Part shown: one piece after another, positions 53,518 to 63,045 of the stretch
How positions within the stretch are numbered: position 1 is the stretch's first letter
Layout of the letters: the number at the start of each line of letters is the position of its first letter
Position numbers and translations under genes: made by a program
Origin: Burkholderia sp. Nafp2/4-1b
GTDB lineage: Bacteria; Pseudomonadota; Gammaproteobacteria; Burkholderiales; Burkholderiaceae
Reading direction: 5' to 3'
Length of the DNA: 64,000 nucleotides
Assembly: GCF_003635165.1 (NCBI RefSeq)
Contig: NZ_ML058601.1
Location: forward strand, 186,001 to 250,000
Notes under the pieces: generated by a model
What the model was told of the DNA's origin: nothing
What the model saw: only the letters and a program-made list of their open reading frames with translations
Database searches by the model: none

Positions 53518-55196
53518 CACGCGTCGACCTTGAAGCGCGACACGCTGGTGCGCAACTGGTTCGCGACGAGCGTCAGGTCGTCGATCGCCTGCGACGACTG
53601 GCGCAACGATTCGGCCGTCTGCTGCGCGGCTTCCGACAGCTGCGACAGCGCCTGCGTGATCTGCTCGGCACCGTTCGCCTGCGTCTGCATCCCTTCGTTG
53701 ACCATCTGGAAGCGCGGCGCGAGCGTCTGCACTTCGGCGATGATCTGCGACAGCTGGCCGCCGACCTGCTGCACGTCGAGCATCCCGCGGCGCACTTCCT
53801 CGGAGAACTTGTCCATCCCCATCACGCCCGCCGACACCGCCGACTGGATCTCCTTCACCGTCTGCTCGATGTCGTAGGTCGCGACGGCCGTCTGGTCGGC
53901 AAGACGGCGGATCTCGGTCGCGACGACCGCGAAGCCGCGGCCGTACTCGCCGGCCTTCTCGGCCTCGATCGCCGCGTTCAGCGACAGCAGGTTGGTCTGG
54001 TCGGCCACCTTGGTGATGGTCGCGACGACCTGGTTGATGTTCAGCGCCTTCTCGTTGAGGATCGCGAGCTTCGCGTTCACCGACCCGGCGGCGTCCATCA
54101 CGCTGCGCATCGTCTCGCCCATCCGCGTGAGACCGCTCTGGCTCACGCCCGCGAGCGTCGCCGACTGCTCGGCCACGCCGGCCACCTCGTTCATCGTGCG
54201 CAGCAGGTCGCGCGACGTCGCGAAGATCTCGCGCGACGTCGCGCCGATCTCGGTCGTCGTCGCCGCGGTTTCGTTGGCGGTCGCCTGCTGCTCGCGCGAC
54301 GTCGCCGCGATTTCGGCGACCGACGTCGTCACCTGCAGCGACGACTGCTGCGCGCGCGCGACGAGCTCGGTCAGCTCGTCGGCCATGCGGTTGAAGCCCG
54401 TCTCGAGCGTGCCGAATTCGTCGCGGCGGCGCAGGTCGAGACGGCGCGTCAGGTTGCCGGTGCGCATCACGTCGTGCACTTCGACGAGCCGCGCCATCGG
54501 CACCGTGACCGCGCGGAACAGCCCGTAGCCGAGCGCCAGTGCGGACAGCAGCACGATGCCGAGCGCGGTCGCCAGCACGATCTCGGTATCCTGCACCGAC
54601 TCGCGGATCAGCTTCGCGGACTGGTCGGCGAACTTGCGGTTCTCCTGCACCAGCGAATTCGCGTTGCGCACGACCTCGGCCCACACGGGCTGCACCTTCG
54701 CGTACGCGGCGACGGCCTCTTCGTGCGACAAACGATGCTTTTGCAGCGCATCGTTCAACAGCGGCACGTAGCGATCGAACGACGCGCGGAACGTCGCGAA
54801 GCGCTGGCGGTCGTCGTCGCGGAACATCGTGTTCTGGTAGTCGACCGACAGCGACTCGACGTCCTTCAGCGAATCGGCGATCTTCGCGAGATCGCGCCGC
54901 ACGGTATCGGGATCGGTCTCGACGAAGGTCGCCTGCTGCAGCAGTTGGAACGATTCGTTGACCGCCCCGCGCAGCGACGCCGCGAGATAGACGCCGGGCA
55001 GCGAGTCGCGCTCGATGCTGACGGCTTCGGTATTGATCGCGCGCAGGCGCTCGTAGGACACGCCGGCGGTCACGAGCATCAGCACGAACAGCACGCCGAA
55101 GCTGAGCAGGATGCGGTTGCCGAGCGTCAGCCGGGCAGCGCCGCCGATCGTCGGATGCAGGCTTTCATTGGTCGCACGGGGCGTCACGGTGGCCAT
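53517..55196 (-). CDS. wspA: Methyl-accepting surface-sensing receptor WspA
   Basis: A 559-residue transmembrane receptor. The first membrane segment is about residues 28-48 ([17 protein letters not shown]), followed by a periplasmic four-helix domain, a second segment near 205-225 and a HAMP domain. The long coiled-coil signalling tip has [17 protein letters not shown] and Glu/Gln methylation sites. It detects surface contact or envelope stress and activates WspE. ATG at 55196 gives a length close to P. aeruginosa WspA; the next upstream in-frame start adds a doubtful 26 residues. Confidence 0.92.
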   Translation of the reverse strand: MATVTPRATNESLHPTIGGAARLTLGNRILLSFGVLFVLMLVTAGVSYERLRAINTEAVSIERDSLPGVYLAASLRGAVNESFQLLQQATFVETDPDTVRRDLAKIADSLKDVESLSVDYQNTMFRDDDRQRFATFRASFDRYVPLLNDALQKHRLSHEEAVAAYAKVQPVWAEVVRNANSLVQENRKFADQSAKLIRESVQDTEIVLATALGIVLLSALALGYGLFRAVTVPMARLVEVHDVMRTGNLTRRLDLRRRDEFGTLETGFNRMADELTELVARAQQSSLQVTTSVAEIAATSREQQATANETAATTTEIGATSREIFATSRDLLRTMNEVAGVAEQSATLAGVSQSGLTRMGETMRSVMDAAGSVNAKLAILNEKALNINQVVATITKVADQTNLLSLNAAIEAEKAGEYGRGFAVVATEIRRLADQTAVATYDIEQTVKEIQSAVSAGVMGMDKFSEEVRRGMLDVQQVGGQLSQIIAEVQTLAPRFQMVNEGMQTQANGAEQITQALSQLSEAAQQTAESLRQSSQAIDDLTLVANQLRTSVSRFKVDA

Positions 55197-55319
55197 GTTC
55201 GTTATGGGCTTTCTAAAATCAGCGTTGAAAAAACCGCGCTCGCGTGCGCGCCGGACGGCACGCAACGAGCGCATCGGGGTCCCTCGGGCGGCGCGGCACC
55301 GGCAAGCCGCGCAGCAACC

Positions 55320-56453
55320 TCATCGCTCTGCCTGCGCCGGCAACCGAAGCGCGACCATGAAGCCGCGTGCGGTATTGCGCATCAGGATCTGGCCGCGATG
55401 GCGTGCCGCCGTCGCACGGACGAACGCGAGCCCGAGGCCGAAGCCGCTGCGCGCGGCGCCGTGCGCGGATTCGAGCCGCACGAACGACTCGGTCGCGGCC
55501 GTGCGCTGCTCGGGCGCGATGCCGCTGCCGCCATCCTCGACGCCGATCAGCCACGCGCCGTCGTCGTCGCTCAGCGTGCAGTGCACGTCCGTGCCGGCCG
55601 GGCCGTATTTCAGCGCGTTGTCGATCAGGTTCGCGGCGGCGCGCGTGAGCATCATGCGGTCGCCCATCGTCACGCACTCGGCGTCGGGCACGTGGGCCAC
55701 CACCCGGCTGCCGAAGCCGGCCGCCTTCTCCCACAGCTGGTCGACCGCATCGAGCACGATCTCGTTGAGACTCAGGACTTCATGCGCGCGGCGTTCCGAC
55801 TGCGCGCGGGTCAGATGAATGAAGCCGTCGGCGAGCGCGAGCGCGCGCCGCGCATGGCCGGCGATGCGCTCCATGATCGCCGGCATGTCGCCGTGCTCGC
55901 TCCGGTAGACCTCCAGCAGTGCGAGGATCGACGTCTGCGGCGAGCGCATGTCGTGCGACAGGAAATCCAGCGCCTCGTCGCGCTGCCGCGACATCAGGTA
56001 CGAATTCGAGTGATAGCGGATGCGCGCGGTGAGCTCCATCGCGTCCGGGAGCTTCACGAGATAGTCGTTCGCGCCGGCGATGAACGCCTCGCGCTTGACG
56101 ATCGGCTCTTCCTTTGCCGACAGCACGATGATCGGCACACGTGCGGTGTCGGCGTCCGCGCGCCACGCGCGAACGAGATCGAGGCCGTCGATGTCCGGCA
56201 TCACGAGATCCTGCAGGATGACCGTCGGTTTCACGTCGCGCGCGACCGCCATCGCCCGGTGTGCATCGGTGCACACATGCAGGTCGATATCGTGCTCGCC
56301 GCGCAGCGCGCGGCGGATCACCTCGCCGACGAACGGCTGATCGTCGACGAGCAGAACCGATAGCCCCGATTCAAGACAATCCGGCGCATTTTCACCGCTC
56401 GATTCTTTCATAAATACCGTTTCAAACGCCAAATCTCCAATTGATTCTTGCAT
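55320..56453 (-). CDS. wspHRK: Response regulator-histidine kinase hybrid at the head of the wsp operon
   Basis: A 377-residue soluble protein. An N-terminal receiver (LSVLLVDDQPFVGEVIRRAL; phospho-Asp in VILQDLVMPDIDGLDL) is joined to a histidine kinase. The phosphoacceptor is in ALDFLSHDMRSPQTSIL, and the ATPase shows NLIDNALKYG, GVEDGGSGI and SGFGLGLAFVRA. Burkholderia wsp clusters are described with such a gene (wspHRK) and without the diguanylate cyclase wspR, as here. It is 123 nt upstream of wspA. How its output reaches c-di-GMP is not visible in this window. Confidence 0.88.
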   Translation of the reverse strand: MQESIGDLAFETVFMKESSGENAPDCLESGLSVLLVDDQPFVGEVIRRALRGEHDIDLHVCTDAHRAMAVARDVKPTVILQDLVMPDIDGLDLVRAWRADADTARVPIIVLSAKEEPIVKREAFIAGANDYLVKLPDAMELTARIRYHSNSYLMSRQRDEALDFLSHDMRSPQTSILALLEVYRSEHGDMPAIMERIAGHARRALALADGFIHLTRAQSERRAHEVLSLNEIVLDAVDQLWEKAAGFGSRVVAHVPDAECVTMGDRMMLTRAAANLIDNALKYGPAGTDVHCTLSDDDGAWLIGVEDGGSGIAPEQRTAATESFVRLESAHGAARSGFGLGLAFVRATAARHRGQILMRNTARGFMVALRLPAQAER

Positions 56454-56950
56454 AGGAGTTGATTATCCGACTTGGGCGCCATCTTGATTTGGCGGCTGAG
56501 CAATCCGCCTGATGCTGCCGATCTGGCCTGTCGGCATTGCCGCACGGGGATCCGAACGCCGATTTTTCCCCGACGACGGCCGCATTACCTCCGCGCGCTT
56601 TCTCTCAATAAAGATAACCGGCTGATTCTAAATGAAATTGGAACACAGCATCTATCTCCTTCCGGTTTAGTTTTGCCAAATATGGTGAAAGAGCGGGATT
56701 CAGATAAATCAGATCATTTCCGGGCGCGAAAGACGATAACGTTCACGAAGCCGGCGCAGCGAGGTTTGCATGCGCTGCAAGGCCCGTGCGCCGAACGTAT
56801 CCGGGCAGGATGCCGAGCCGGTGAATCGGGCGGAAACGGACGGGGAAAATCACGCGTCGCGACCGGATCGGCCGCGACGCGAAGGCCCGACCTCGTCGGC
56901 CCCGAACCGGCCGGCGCGGTAACGGCGGCCGTGGCGACCCGCGAGCGCGG
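56454..56950. other. 497-bp intergenic region upstream of the wsp operon
   Basis: No gene with a convincing start was found. The half next to wspHRK is AT-rich, as expected for the operon promoter. The half next to the antiporter stop is GC-rich. No terminator hairpin with a T-run was identified. Confidence 0.4.
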
Positions 56951-58534
56951 TTACCCGCGCGCGTGCTGCGCGGACACTTCCTGCAGGTCGAGATCGCGCT
57001 CGAGCATGTGCAGCATCTCGTCGTGAATGCGGCCCGAACGATGCAGGCGCAACAATTCCGCGCGCCCGGCCTTGATCGCTGCCAGCACGACGTCGTAATG
57101 CGCGGTGCGCACCTGCGCCGGATAAGCCGGCTCGTTCTTCGACCGCTCGGTCAGTTCCGCGCGATACGTGTACTGCTCCAGCAGGCGCGGGTGAATCACG
57201 TTGCCGCTGTCGTCGCGCACCAGCGGCTGGATCGCCGCGAGTTGCGCCGCCTCGATGTGTGCCCACGCCTGCGGTTCGCTCAGGTGGTGCGCGGCGCGCG
57301 TTTCGTGCTGCGGCAGGCGCAGCAGCCGGATCAGCGGCCCGATGGTCGTGCCTTGCAGCAGCACGGTGACGAGAATCACCGCGAACGACGCGACCAGGAT
57401 CACGTCACGGCCCGGCATCGCCTCCGGCAGCGACAGCGCGATCGCCAGCGTCACGACCCCGCGCATCCCGGCCCAGCTCATGATCGTCGCGGCTTTCCAG
57501 TCGGGCGCGACGCCGCGCCGCACGATCCCGCGCACCGGCACCTTCAGCGCCTCGACCGCGTAAATCCACACGAAGCGCGATACGATCACCGCCGCCAGCA
57601 CCGCAAGCACCGGCGGCACCATCGTGGCGAGCACCTGTTCGAAGCCGCCGAGCCGGTGAATCGCACCGCGCAGCGACAGCCCGATCAGCACGAACACCAT
57701 CGCCTCGAGCAGGAACACGATGACCTGCCAGAACGCGGTGCCGCGCGTGCGCACGGCCGCCGAGAACACCTCGTGCTGATGCCAGCCGACGATCATGCCG
57801 GCCGTGACCGTCGCGATCACGCCGGACACCTCGACCATCTCGCCCGCGATGTAGGCGATCCAGCCGGCGATCACCGCGACGGTGATGACCAGATAGTCGT
57901 CGTCGAGCAGCTTCAGGAACCACACGACGAGCTTGCCGACCAGAAAGCCGACCACGACGCCGCCCAGCCCCAGCTCCGCGAAGCGCACGACCGCGTGCTC
58001 GACGCTGAACGCGCCCGTCAGCGCGGCAGCGACCGCGAAGCGGAACAGCACCAGGCCGGCCGCGTCGTTCAGCAGGCTTTCCCCTTCGAGCAGCACCATC
58101 AGCCGGCGCGGCAGCGCGACGCGTTCGAGCACGGCCTTCGCGGCCACCGCATCCGGCGGCGACACGATCGCGCCGAGCGCGAAACATGCGGCCCACGGCA
58201 GCGACGGCACGACCCAGTGCACGGCGACGCCGACCGCGAACGTCGTGAACACCACCGCACCGATCGCGAGCATCAGGATTCCGCCGACGTTGCGCTTGAA
58301 TTCTTCCCACACGGAGAAATACGCGCCGTCCATCAACAGCGGCGGCAGGAACACGAGCAGCACGAGCTCGGGATCGAGATTGATCGGCGGCAGACCGGGA
58401 ATGAACGCGATGCCGATGCCACCGATCAGCAGCGCGGCCGCGGGCGGCAATCGCAAGCGCTTGGCGATGCATTCGAGCGCGACGATCACGAGGAATGACA
58501 GCAGAACCAGCTTGAATGCCGAGACGGGGGACAT
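56951..58534 (-). CDS. Na+/H+ antiporter, CPA1 (NhaP/NHE-like) family
   Basis: A 527-residue protein with about 12 membrane segments and a ~110-residue cytoplasmic tail. Ion-binding features of CPA1 exchangers are GAIVSPPDAVAAKAVLE and LLEGESLLNDAAGLVLFRF (the ND motif). The segment SWAGMRGVVTLAIALSLPE is also diagnostic. It exchanges protons for Na+ (or K+) at the inner membrane. ATG at 58534 removes a short unlikely extension. Appears monocistronic. Confidence 0.9.
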   Translation of the reverse strand: MSPVSAFKLVLLSFLVIVALECIAKRLRLPPAAALLIGGIGIAFIPGLPPINLDPELVLLVFLPPLLMDGAYFSVWEEFKRNVGGILMLAIGAVVFTTFAVGVAVHWVVPSLPWAACFALGAIVSPPDAVAAKAVLERVALPRRLMVLLEGESLLNDAAGLVLFRFAVAAALTGAFSVEHAVVRFAELGLGGVVVGFLVGKLVVWFLKLLDDDYLVITVAVIAGWIAYIAGEMVEVSGVIATVTAGMIVGWHQHEVFSAAVRTRGTAFWQVIVFLLEAMVFVLIGLSLRGAIHRLGGFEQVLATMVPPVLAVLAAVIVSRFVWIYAVEALKVPVRGIVRRGVAPDWKAATIMSWAGMRGVVTLAIALSLPEAMPGRDVILVASFAVILVTVLLQGTTIGPLIRLLRLPQHETRAAHHLSEPQAWAHIEAAQLAAIQPLVRDDSGNVIHPRLLEQYTYRAELTERSKNEPAYPAQVRTAHYDVVLAAIKAGRAELLRLHRSGRIHDEMLHMLERDLDLQEVSAQHARG

Positions 58535-58647
58535 GAAGCAACCTCGTGAAGAATGAATGCGCACGCCAGCCGGTTTCGTACCCCGGTTGGCCATTTCGCG
58601 CGATTACATCACGATGCGATGCTTGCAGTCGAGCGGGTTCGGCGCGG

Positions 58648-58692
58648 CGACGTGTGGCGCTGCGACGTGTGGCGCTGCGACGTGCGGCGCGG
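58648..58692. repeat. Three tandem 15-bp repeats
   Basis: Two identical units CGACGTGTGGCGCTG and a third with two changes (CGACGTGCGGCGCGG) lie in the 303-bp gap upstream of the antiporter gene. The rest of that gap holds the terminator listed next and no gene. Confidence 0.7.
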
Positions 58693-58773
58693 CGGCGCGT
58701 GCGCTGCGTCGATGGCGCACGGCGGGTGAGCGCCGCGCCGCCGACCGCACCGCCGCTTCGGCATGCGCCGAAA

Positions 58774-58818
58774 CGAAAACGGCACGCGGGCCGGCGCGAC
58801 TGCCCGCCCGCGTGCCGT
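58774..58818 (-). terminator. Intrinsic terminator of the aldehyde dehydrogenase transcript
   Basis: On the minus strand the 13-bp stem ACGGCACGCGGGC with GCCCGCGTGCCGT ends in TTTTCGTTT, starting about 20 nt after the stop codon. Confidence 0.8.
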
Positions 58819-58837
58819 CATGCGGCCTGCCCTCGCG

Positions 58838-60271
58838 CTAGCGGCGCCGCACGACCATCAGTCGCGGCTCGGTCATGTCCTCGATCGCGTAGCGGATCCC
58901 TTCGCGGCCGAGCCCCGAATCCTTCACGCCGCCGTACGGCATGTTGTCGACCCGGAACGACGGTACGTCGTTGATCACGACGCCGCCTACCTCCAGTTCG
59001 TCCCACGCGCGCTGCGCATGCGCGAGCGAATCGGTGAACACGCCGGCCTGCAGCCCGAAGTCGCTGTCGTTCACGCGCGCAAGCGCGTCGTCGAAGCGGT
59101 CGAACTTCTCGAGGATCGCGACCGGGCCGAATGCCTCCTTGCGGTACAGGTCCTGTTCGCGGCCGACGCTTTCGAGCAGCGTCGCCTCGAACATCGCGCC
59201 GTCGACCTTCCCGCCCGCGATGATCTTCGCGCCCGCCGCGACGGCCGCGTCCATCCAGCCGGACAGCCGGCGCGATTCGGATTCGGAGATCATCGGGCCG
59301 ACGAACGTCGACGGATCCTTCGGATCGCCCATCTTCAGCGAACGCGTTTTCGCCACCAGCTTGTCGCGCAGCGCGTCATACAGGTCGGCATGCACGAGGA
59401 TCCGCTGCACGCCGATGCAGCTCTGGCCCGACTGGTAATACGCGCCGAACGCGAGACGATCGACCACGTAGTCGAGCTGGGCGCGCTGATCCGCGTCGAC
59501 GATCGCCGCCGCGTTGCCACCGAGCTCCAGCACGACTTTCTTCTTGCCGGCCTTCTCCTTCAGCGCCCAACCGACCGCCGGCGAGCCCGTGAAGGACAGC
59601 AGCCTGAAGCGCTCGTCGGTGGTGAAGAGGTCGGCGCCGTCGCGATGCGCGGGCAGCACCGAGAACGCGCCCTTCGGCAGGTCGGTTTCCGCGAGCACTT
59701 CGGCGATGATCAGCGCGCCGATCGGCGTGCGGCTCGCGGGCTTCAGCACGAACGGACAGCCTGCGGCCAGCGCGGGCGCAACCTTGTGCGCGGCGAGGTT
59801 CAGCGGGAAGTTGAACGGCGAGATGAACGAGCACGGGCCGATCGGCACGCGCCGCGTATAGCCGGTATAGCCTTGCGCGCGCGCCGAGATCTCGAGGTTG
59901 AGCACTTCGCCGTCGATGCGCACCGACTCCTCGGATGCGACGCGGAACGTATCGATCAGCCGCGTCACTTCGCCTTTCGAATCGTTGATCGGCTTGCCGG
60001 CCTCGATGCACAGCGCCTCGGCCAGTTCGTCGAAACGTTCGCGAAAGCGCGCGACGCAGTGATCGAGCACCGCCTGCCGCCGGTAGGCCGGCAACTCTCG
60101 CATCGGCTTCGCGGCATCGACCGCCGCGCCGATGGCCGCATCGATCGCCTTCGCGTCGGCCAGCGCGACGCGCGTCGCGACCTTGCCGCTGAACTTGTCG
60201 GTGACTTCCAGATCGGTGTTCGCGTAGACGGCCTCGTTGGCCAGGTAGTACGGATAGGTATCCTTCAGCAT
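58838..60271 (-). CDS. NAD(P)-dependent aldehyde dehydrogenase
   Basis: A 477-residue aldehyde dehydrogenase. It has the N-site SPFNFPLNLAAHKVAPALAA, the cofactor site FTGSPAVGW, catalytic Glu in VVLELGGNAAAIV and catalytic Cys in YYQSGQSCIGVQR. It resembles the lactaldehyde/phosphonoacetaldehyde/non-phosphorylating GAPDH branch. The substrate is uncertain. It starts 28 nt after an acetolactate-synthase-like gene with AAGGAGCG upstream, so the two are co-transcribed and probably act on linked 2- or 3-carbon compounds. Confidence 0.9.
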   Translation of the reverse strand: MLKDTYPYYLANEAVYANTDLEVTDKFSGKVATRVALADAKAIDAAIGAAVDAAKPMRELPAYRRQAVLDHCVARFRERFDELAEALCIEAGKPINDSKGEVTRLIDTFRVASEESVRIDGEVLNLEISARAQGYTGYTRRVPIGPCSFISPFNFPLNLAAHKVAPALAAGCPFVLKPASRTPIGALIIAEVLAETDLPKGAFSVLPAHRDGADLFTTDERFRLLSFTGSPAVGWALKEKAGKKKVVLELGGNAAAIVDADQRAQLDYVVDRLAFGAYYQSGQSCIGVQRILVHADLYDALRDKLVAKTRSLKMGDPKDPSTFVGPMISESESRRLSGWMDAAVAAGAKIIAGGKVDGAMFEATLLESVGREQDLYRKEAFGPVAILEKFDRFDDALARVNDSDFGLQAGVFTDSLAHAQRAWDELEVGGVVINDVPSFRVDNMPYGGVKDSGLGREGIRYAIEDMTEPRLMVVRRR

Positions 60272-60299
60272 GGAACGCTCCTTCCGGTGAACTGCGGAT

Positions 60300-61940
60300 T
60301 CAGAGTTGCGCCGACAAGCGCTTGATTTCGCGGTTGAGCACGCGCTCGTTGTCCGAATAGTCGATCGGCACGTCGATCACGTGCACGCCGGGCGTCGCGA
60401 AGCAGTCGCGCAAGAGCGGCTCGAGATCATCGGCCGCTTCGACGCGATGCCCGTGCGCGCCATAGCTCTGCGCATACGACACGAAGTCGGGGTTCTTCAG
60501 CGTCATCGCGAAATCGGGGAAATTCATGTTTTCCTGCTTCCAGCGGATCATCCCGAACGCATCGTCGCGCAGGATCATCACGACGATGTCGAGCTTCAGC
60601 CGCACGGCCGTTTCGAGTTCCTGCGAATTCATCATGAAACCGCCGTCGCCGCACACGGCGATCACCTTGCGCTGCGGATGGACGATCTTCGTCGCGATCG
60701 CCGACGGCAGGCCCGCGCCCATCGACGCGAGCGCGTTGTCGAGCAGCAGCGAGTTCGGCTCGTGCGCACGCCAGTAGCGCGCGAACCAGATCTTGTACAT
60801 CCCGTTGTCGAGGCAGACGATCCCGTCGACCGGCAGCGCGTTGTACAGGTCGTTCACGATCCGCACCGGATACATCGGAAAGCGCGGATCGTGCTGGCCC
60901 TTCTGCAGGTGCGCGTCGAAATGCTCCTTGATCATCTTGAAGCGCTCGAAATCCCAGTGCGATTGCGGCGTGACGGCCTCCTTCATCTGCCACACCGCGT
61001 TCGCGATGTCGCCGACCACCTCGATCTGCGGAAAATAGACGGGATCGACCTGCGCGCCGAGGAAGTTCACGTGGATCACGGTCTTGTCGTCCGCGCGCAT
61101 GAAGAACGGCGGCTTCTCGATCACGTCGTGGCCGACGTTGATGATGCAGTCCGCATGCTCGATCGCGCGGTGCACGAAGTCGCCGTCGGACAGCGTCGCG
61201 TTGCCGAGCCACAACGGATGCGTCTCGTCGATCACGCCCTTGCCCATTTGCGTCGTGAAGAACGGGATGCCCGTCTTGTCGACGAATTCGAGCAGCATCT
61301 TGCAGGTCGTCTTGCGGTTGCCGCCCGCGCCGATCATCAACAGCGGATGTCGCGCGCCGTGGATCGCGTCGATCGCGTGCGCGACCGCCTTCTCCTCGGC
61401 CACCGGCCGCCGGCTGAAGCTGCGCGGGATCGGCTTGCCGTCGCCCTCCTCGTGCGCGATGTCTTCCGGCAGTTCGAGGTGCGCAGCACCCGGACGCTCC
61501 TCCTCCGCGCGGCGGAACGCCTCGCGCACGGCCGACGGAATGTTGCCGATCGACACGATCTGCCGCGTGAATTTCGTAAGCGGCTGCATCATGTCGACGA
61601 CGTCGACGATCTGGAAGTGGCCCTGCTTGCTCGACTTGATCGGCTTCTGCCCGGTAATCATCAGCATCGGCATGCCGCCGAGCTGCGCGTACGCGGCGGC
61701 CGTCACGAAATTGGTCGCGCCCGGCCCGAGCGTCGCGAGACACACGCCGGTGCGGCCCGTCAGGCGGCCGTAGGTGGCGGCCATGAATCCGGCCGCCTGC
61801 TCGTGCCGGGTCAGCACGAGCTTGATCTTCGATCGCCGCAGCGATTCGAGCAGATCGAGGTTTTCCTCGCCGGGAATGCCGAACACGTACTCGACGCCTT
61901 CGGCTTCCAGCGCCTTCACGAACAGATCCGATGCTTTCAT
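60300..61940 (-). CDS. Thiamine-diphosphate enzyme, acetolactate synthase large-subunit family
   Basis: A 546-residue TPP enzyme. The catalytic Glu is in VLTRHEQAAGFMAATYG, and the diphosphate/metal motif is VCGDGGFMMNSQELETAVRL followed by DDAFGMIRW. Overall it matches the catabolic acetolactate synthase/IlvB group, condensing pyruvate. No small regulatory subunit gene (IlvN) is adjacent, so it is unlikely to be the main branched-chain amino-acid enzyme. It is paired with an aldehyde dehydrogenase, which suggests a catabolic role or a different aldehyde substrate. Confidence 0.87.
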   Translation of the reverse strand: MKASDLFVKALEAEGVEYVFGIPGEENLDLLESLRRSKIKLVLTRHEQAAGFMAATYGRLTGRTGVCLATLGPGATNFVTAAAYAQLGGMPMLMITGQKPIKSSKQGHFQIVDVVDMMQPLTKFTRQIVSIGNIPSAVREAFRRAEEERPGAAHLELPEDIAHEEGDGKPIPRSFSRRPVAEEKAVAHAIDAIHGARHPLLMIGAGGNRKTTCKMLLEFVDKTGIPFFTTQMGKGVIDETHPLWLGNATLSDGDFVHRAIEHADCIINVGHDVIEKPPFFMRADDKTVIHVNFLGAQVDPVYFPQIEVVGDIANAVWQMKEAVTPQSHWDFERFKMIKEHFDAHLQKGQHDPRFPMYPVRIVNDLYNALPVDGIVCLDNGMYKIWFARYWRAHEPNSLLLDNALASMGAGLPSAIATKIVHPQRKVIAVCGDGGFMMNSQELETAVRLKLDIVVMILRDDAFGMIRWKQENMNFPDFAMTLKNPDFVSYAQSYGAHGHRVEAADDLEPLLRDCFATPGVHVIDVPIDYSDNERVLNREIKRLSAQL

Positions 61941-62311
61941 GGGGACTCTCGGTTGATGCCGCCACCCCGGCTTACGGGCGCGCGACGTTCGGAACGCGCG
62001 CCGGCCTACGGCACGCGGACGCTTTACCTACTGGACAGACCACGGCACTGCCCGCCGTGCGCAGCAACGAGTGCAACGCATGGCGGCGCCTCCCTGTGCG
62101 GGAGGGCAAACGGACTCGCCCGCGCGCGGCAAACCGGCACGCGGGCGGCAAGGACGTTTTGATTGTAGACGGATTCCCGGCATTCCGGCTTCGACCGGAT
62201 GGCCGAGTCCGGCGGCGCCACTGGATCGGCCTGACGGCCAATTCGACCTCAAACGGCGCGCGCCGCCTTACTGTAGGGCCAACCGAATTCCATTCGCCGA
62301 ACCTGTGAACT
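61941..62311. other. 371-bp divergent intergenic region
   Basis: It separates the acetolactate-synthase-like gene from the toxin-antitoxin pair and must hold promoters for both directions. I saw no clear -10/-35 pair, hairpin or repeat that I would defend. Confidence 0.4.
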
Positions 62312-62332
62312 ATGGTTGACATACTGCAATCC

Positions 62333-62650
62333 ATGCCCTACAGTGCCCCTACATTCAGCATCCGGACCACCGACGTCTTCGACGCGTGGTTTGCCGGCCT
62401 TCAGGATCGTGTCGCGCGGCGGCGCATCCAGGCGCGCATCGACCGTCTGTCGATGGGCAACCCGGGCGACTGGAAATCCGCCGGCTCCCCCGTCGTCGAA
62501 ATGCGTATCGACCACGGCCCCGGCTATCGCGTCTATTACGTGAGGCGCGGAACGATATGGGTGATCCTGCTCTGCGGCGGCGACAAGTCGACGCAACAGG
62601 CGGACATCCGCGCCGCGCATGCGATGCTCGAGCGGCTTGACCTGGAGTGA
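62333..62650 (+). CDS. RelE/ParE-family toxin (HI1419/HigB-like)
   Basis: A 105-residue protein of the phage-derived Gp49/HigB-like RelE fold: FDAWFAGLQDRVARRRIQAR, PVVEMRIDHGPGYRVYYVRR and LLCGGDKSTQQADI. Such toxins cut mRNA on ribosomes. ATG at 62333 is used; an in-frame ATG at 62312 would add seven residues. The toxin-first order and the 1-nt-scale junction with the following antitoxin gene are typical of this family. Confidence 0.88.
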   Translation: MPYSAPTFSIRTTDVFDAWFAGLQDRVARRRIQARIDRLSMGNPGDWKSAGSPVVEMRIDHGPGYRVYYVRRGTIWVILLCGGDKSTQQADIRAAHAMLERLDLE

Positions 62651-62652
62651 TG

Positions 62653-62952
62653 ATGGACAAGATCAAGACCCGGCCGTGGGATTCGGCCGAACACCTGAAA
62701 ACCGACGACGACATGGCCGACTATTTCGAGGCCTGTCTGCAGGAAGCCGGCGACGACCCGACCTTCATCGCGCATGCGCTCGGCGTGATCGCCCGCGCAC
62801 GCGGCATGTCGCAGGTCGCGCGCGACGCAGGCCTGTCGCGCGAAGGGCTGTACAAGGCGCTGTCGCACGACGGCAATCCGAGCTTCGGCACGATCCTGAA
62901 GGTGATCAAGGCGCTCGGCCTGCAACTGCATGGCGCGAAGGCGCACGCGTGA
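62653..62952 (+). CDS. Addiction-module antitoxin (HI1420 family)
   Basis: A 99-residue antitoxin with a helix-turn-helix of the HI1420/HigA type: ARARGMSQVARDAGLSREGL followed by ALSHDGNPSFGTILKVIKAL. The N-terminal part WDSAEHLKTDDDMADYFEA is the family hallmark. ATG at 62653 has GGAG at 5 nt; ATG 62650 and GTG 62647 are alternatives directly upstream. It is expected to neutralise the toxin and repress the shared promoter. Confidence 0.9.
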   Translation: MDKIKTRPWDSAEHLKTDDDMADYFEACLQEAGDDPTFIAHALGVIARARGMSQVARDAGLSREGLYKALSHDGNPSFGTILKVIKALGLQLHGAKAHA

Positions 62953-63045
62953 CGCAACGGCGCGCAACGGCGAGCGATGTGCGCAACGAGTGCAGGAAGT
63001 GCAATAAACGCAACCGGTGCAACGTGCGCGATGGCCGCGGCCGCG

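Noticed and set aside
52581..56363. A 1260-codon open frame on the plus strand across the wsp genes, and similar very long frames (for example 4647-7268 and 48525-51383)
   Set aside because: They are antisense to genes with clear motifs, are extremely rich in Arg, Ala and His, have no ribosome sites, and result from high GC at third codon positions.
58648..58692. CRISPR array
   Set aside because: Direct 15-bp units abut each other with no spacers and no cas genes nearby.
60300..61940. Biosynthetic IlvB
   Set aside because: No ilvN or ilvC is adjacent, and the partner gene is an aldehyde dehydrogenase, so the housekeeping branched-chain role is unlikely.
62316..62345. TTGACA followed by TACAGT as a promoter for the toxin gene
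   Set aside because: It lies across the proposed start codons, so its transcript would begin inside the coding region, and the -10 match is poor.
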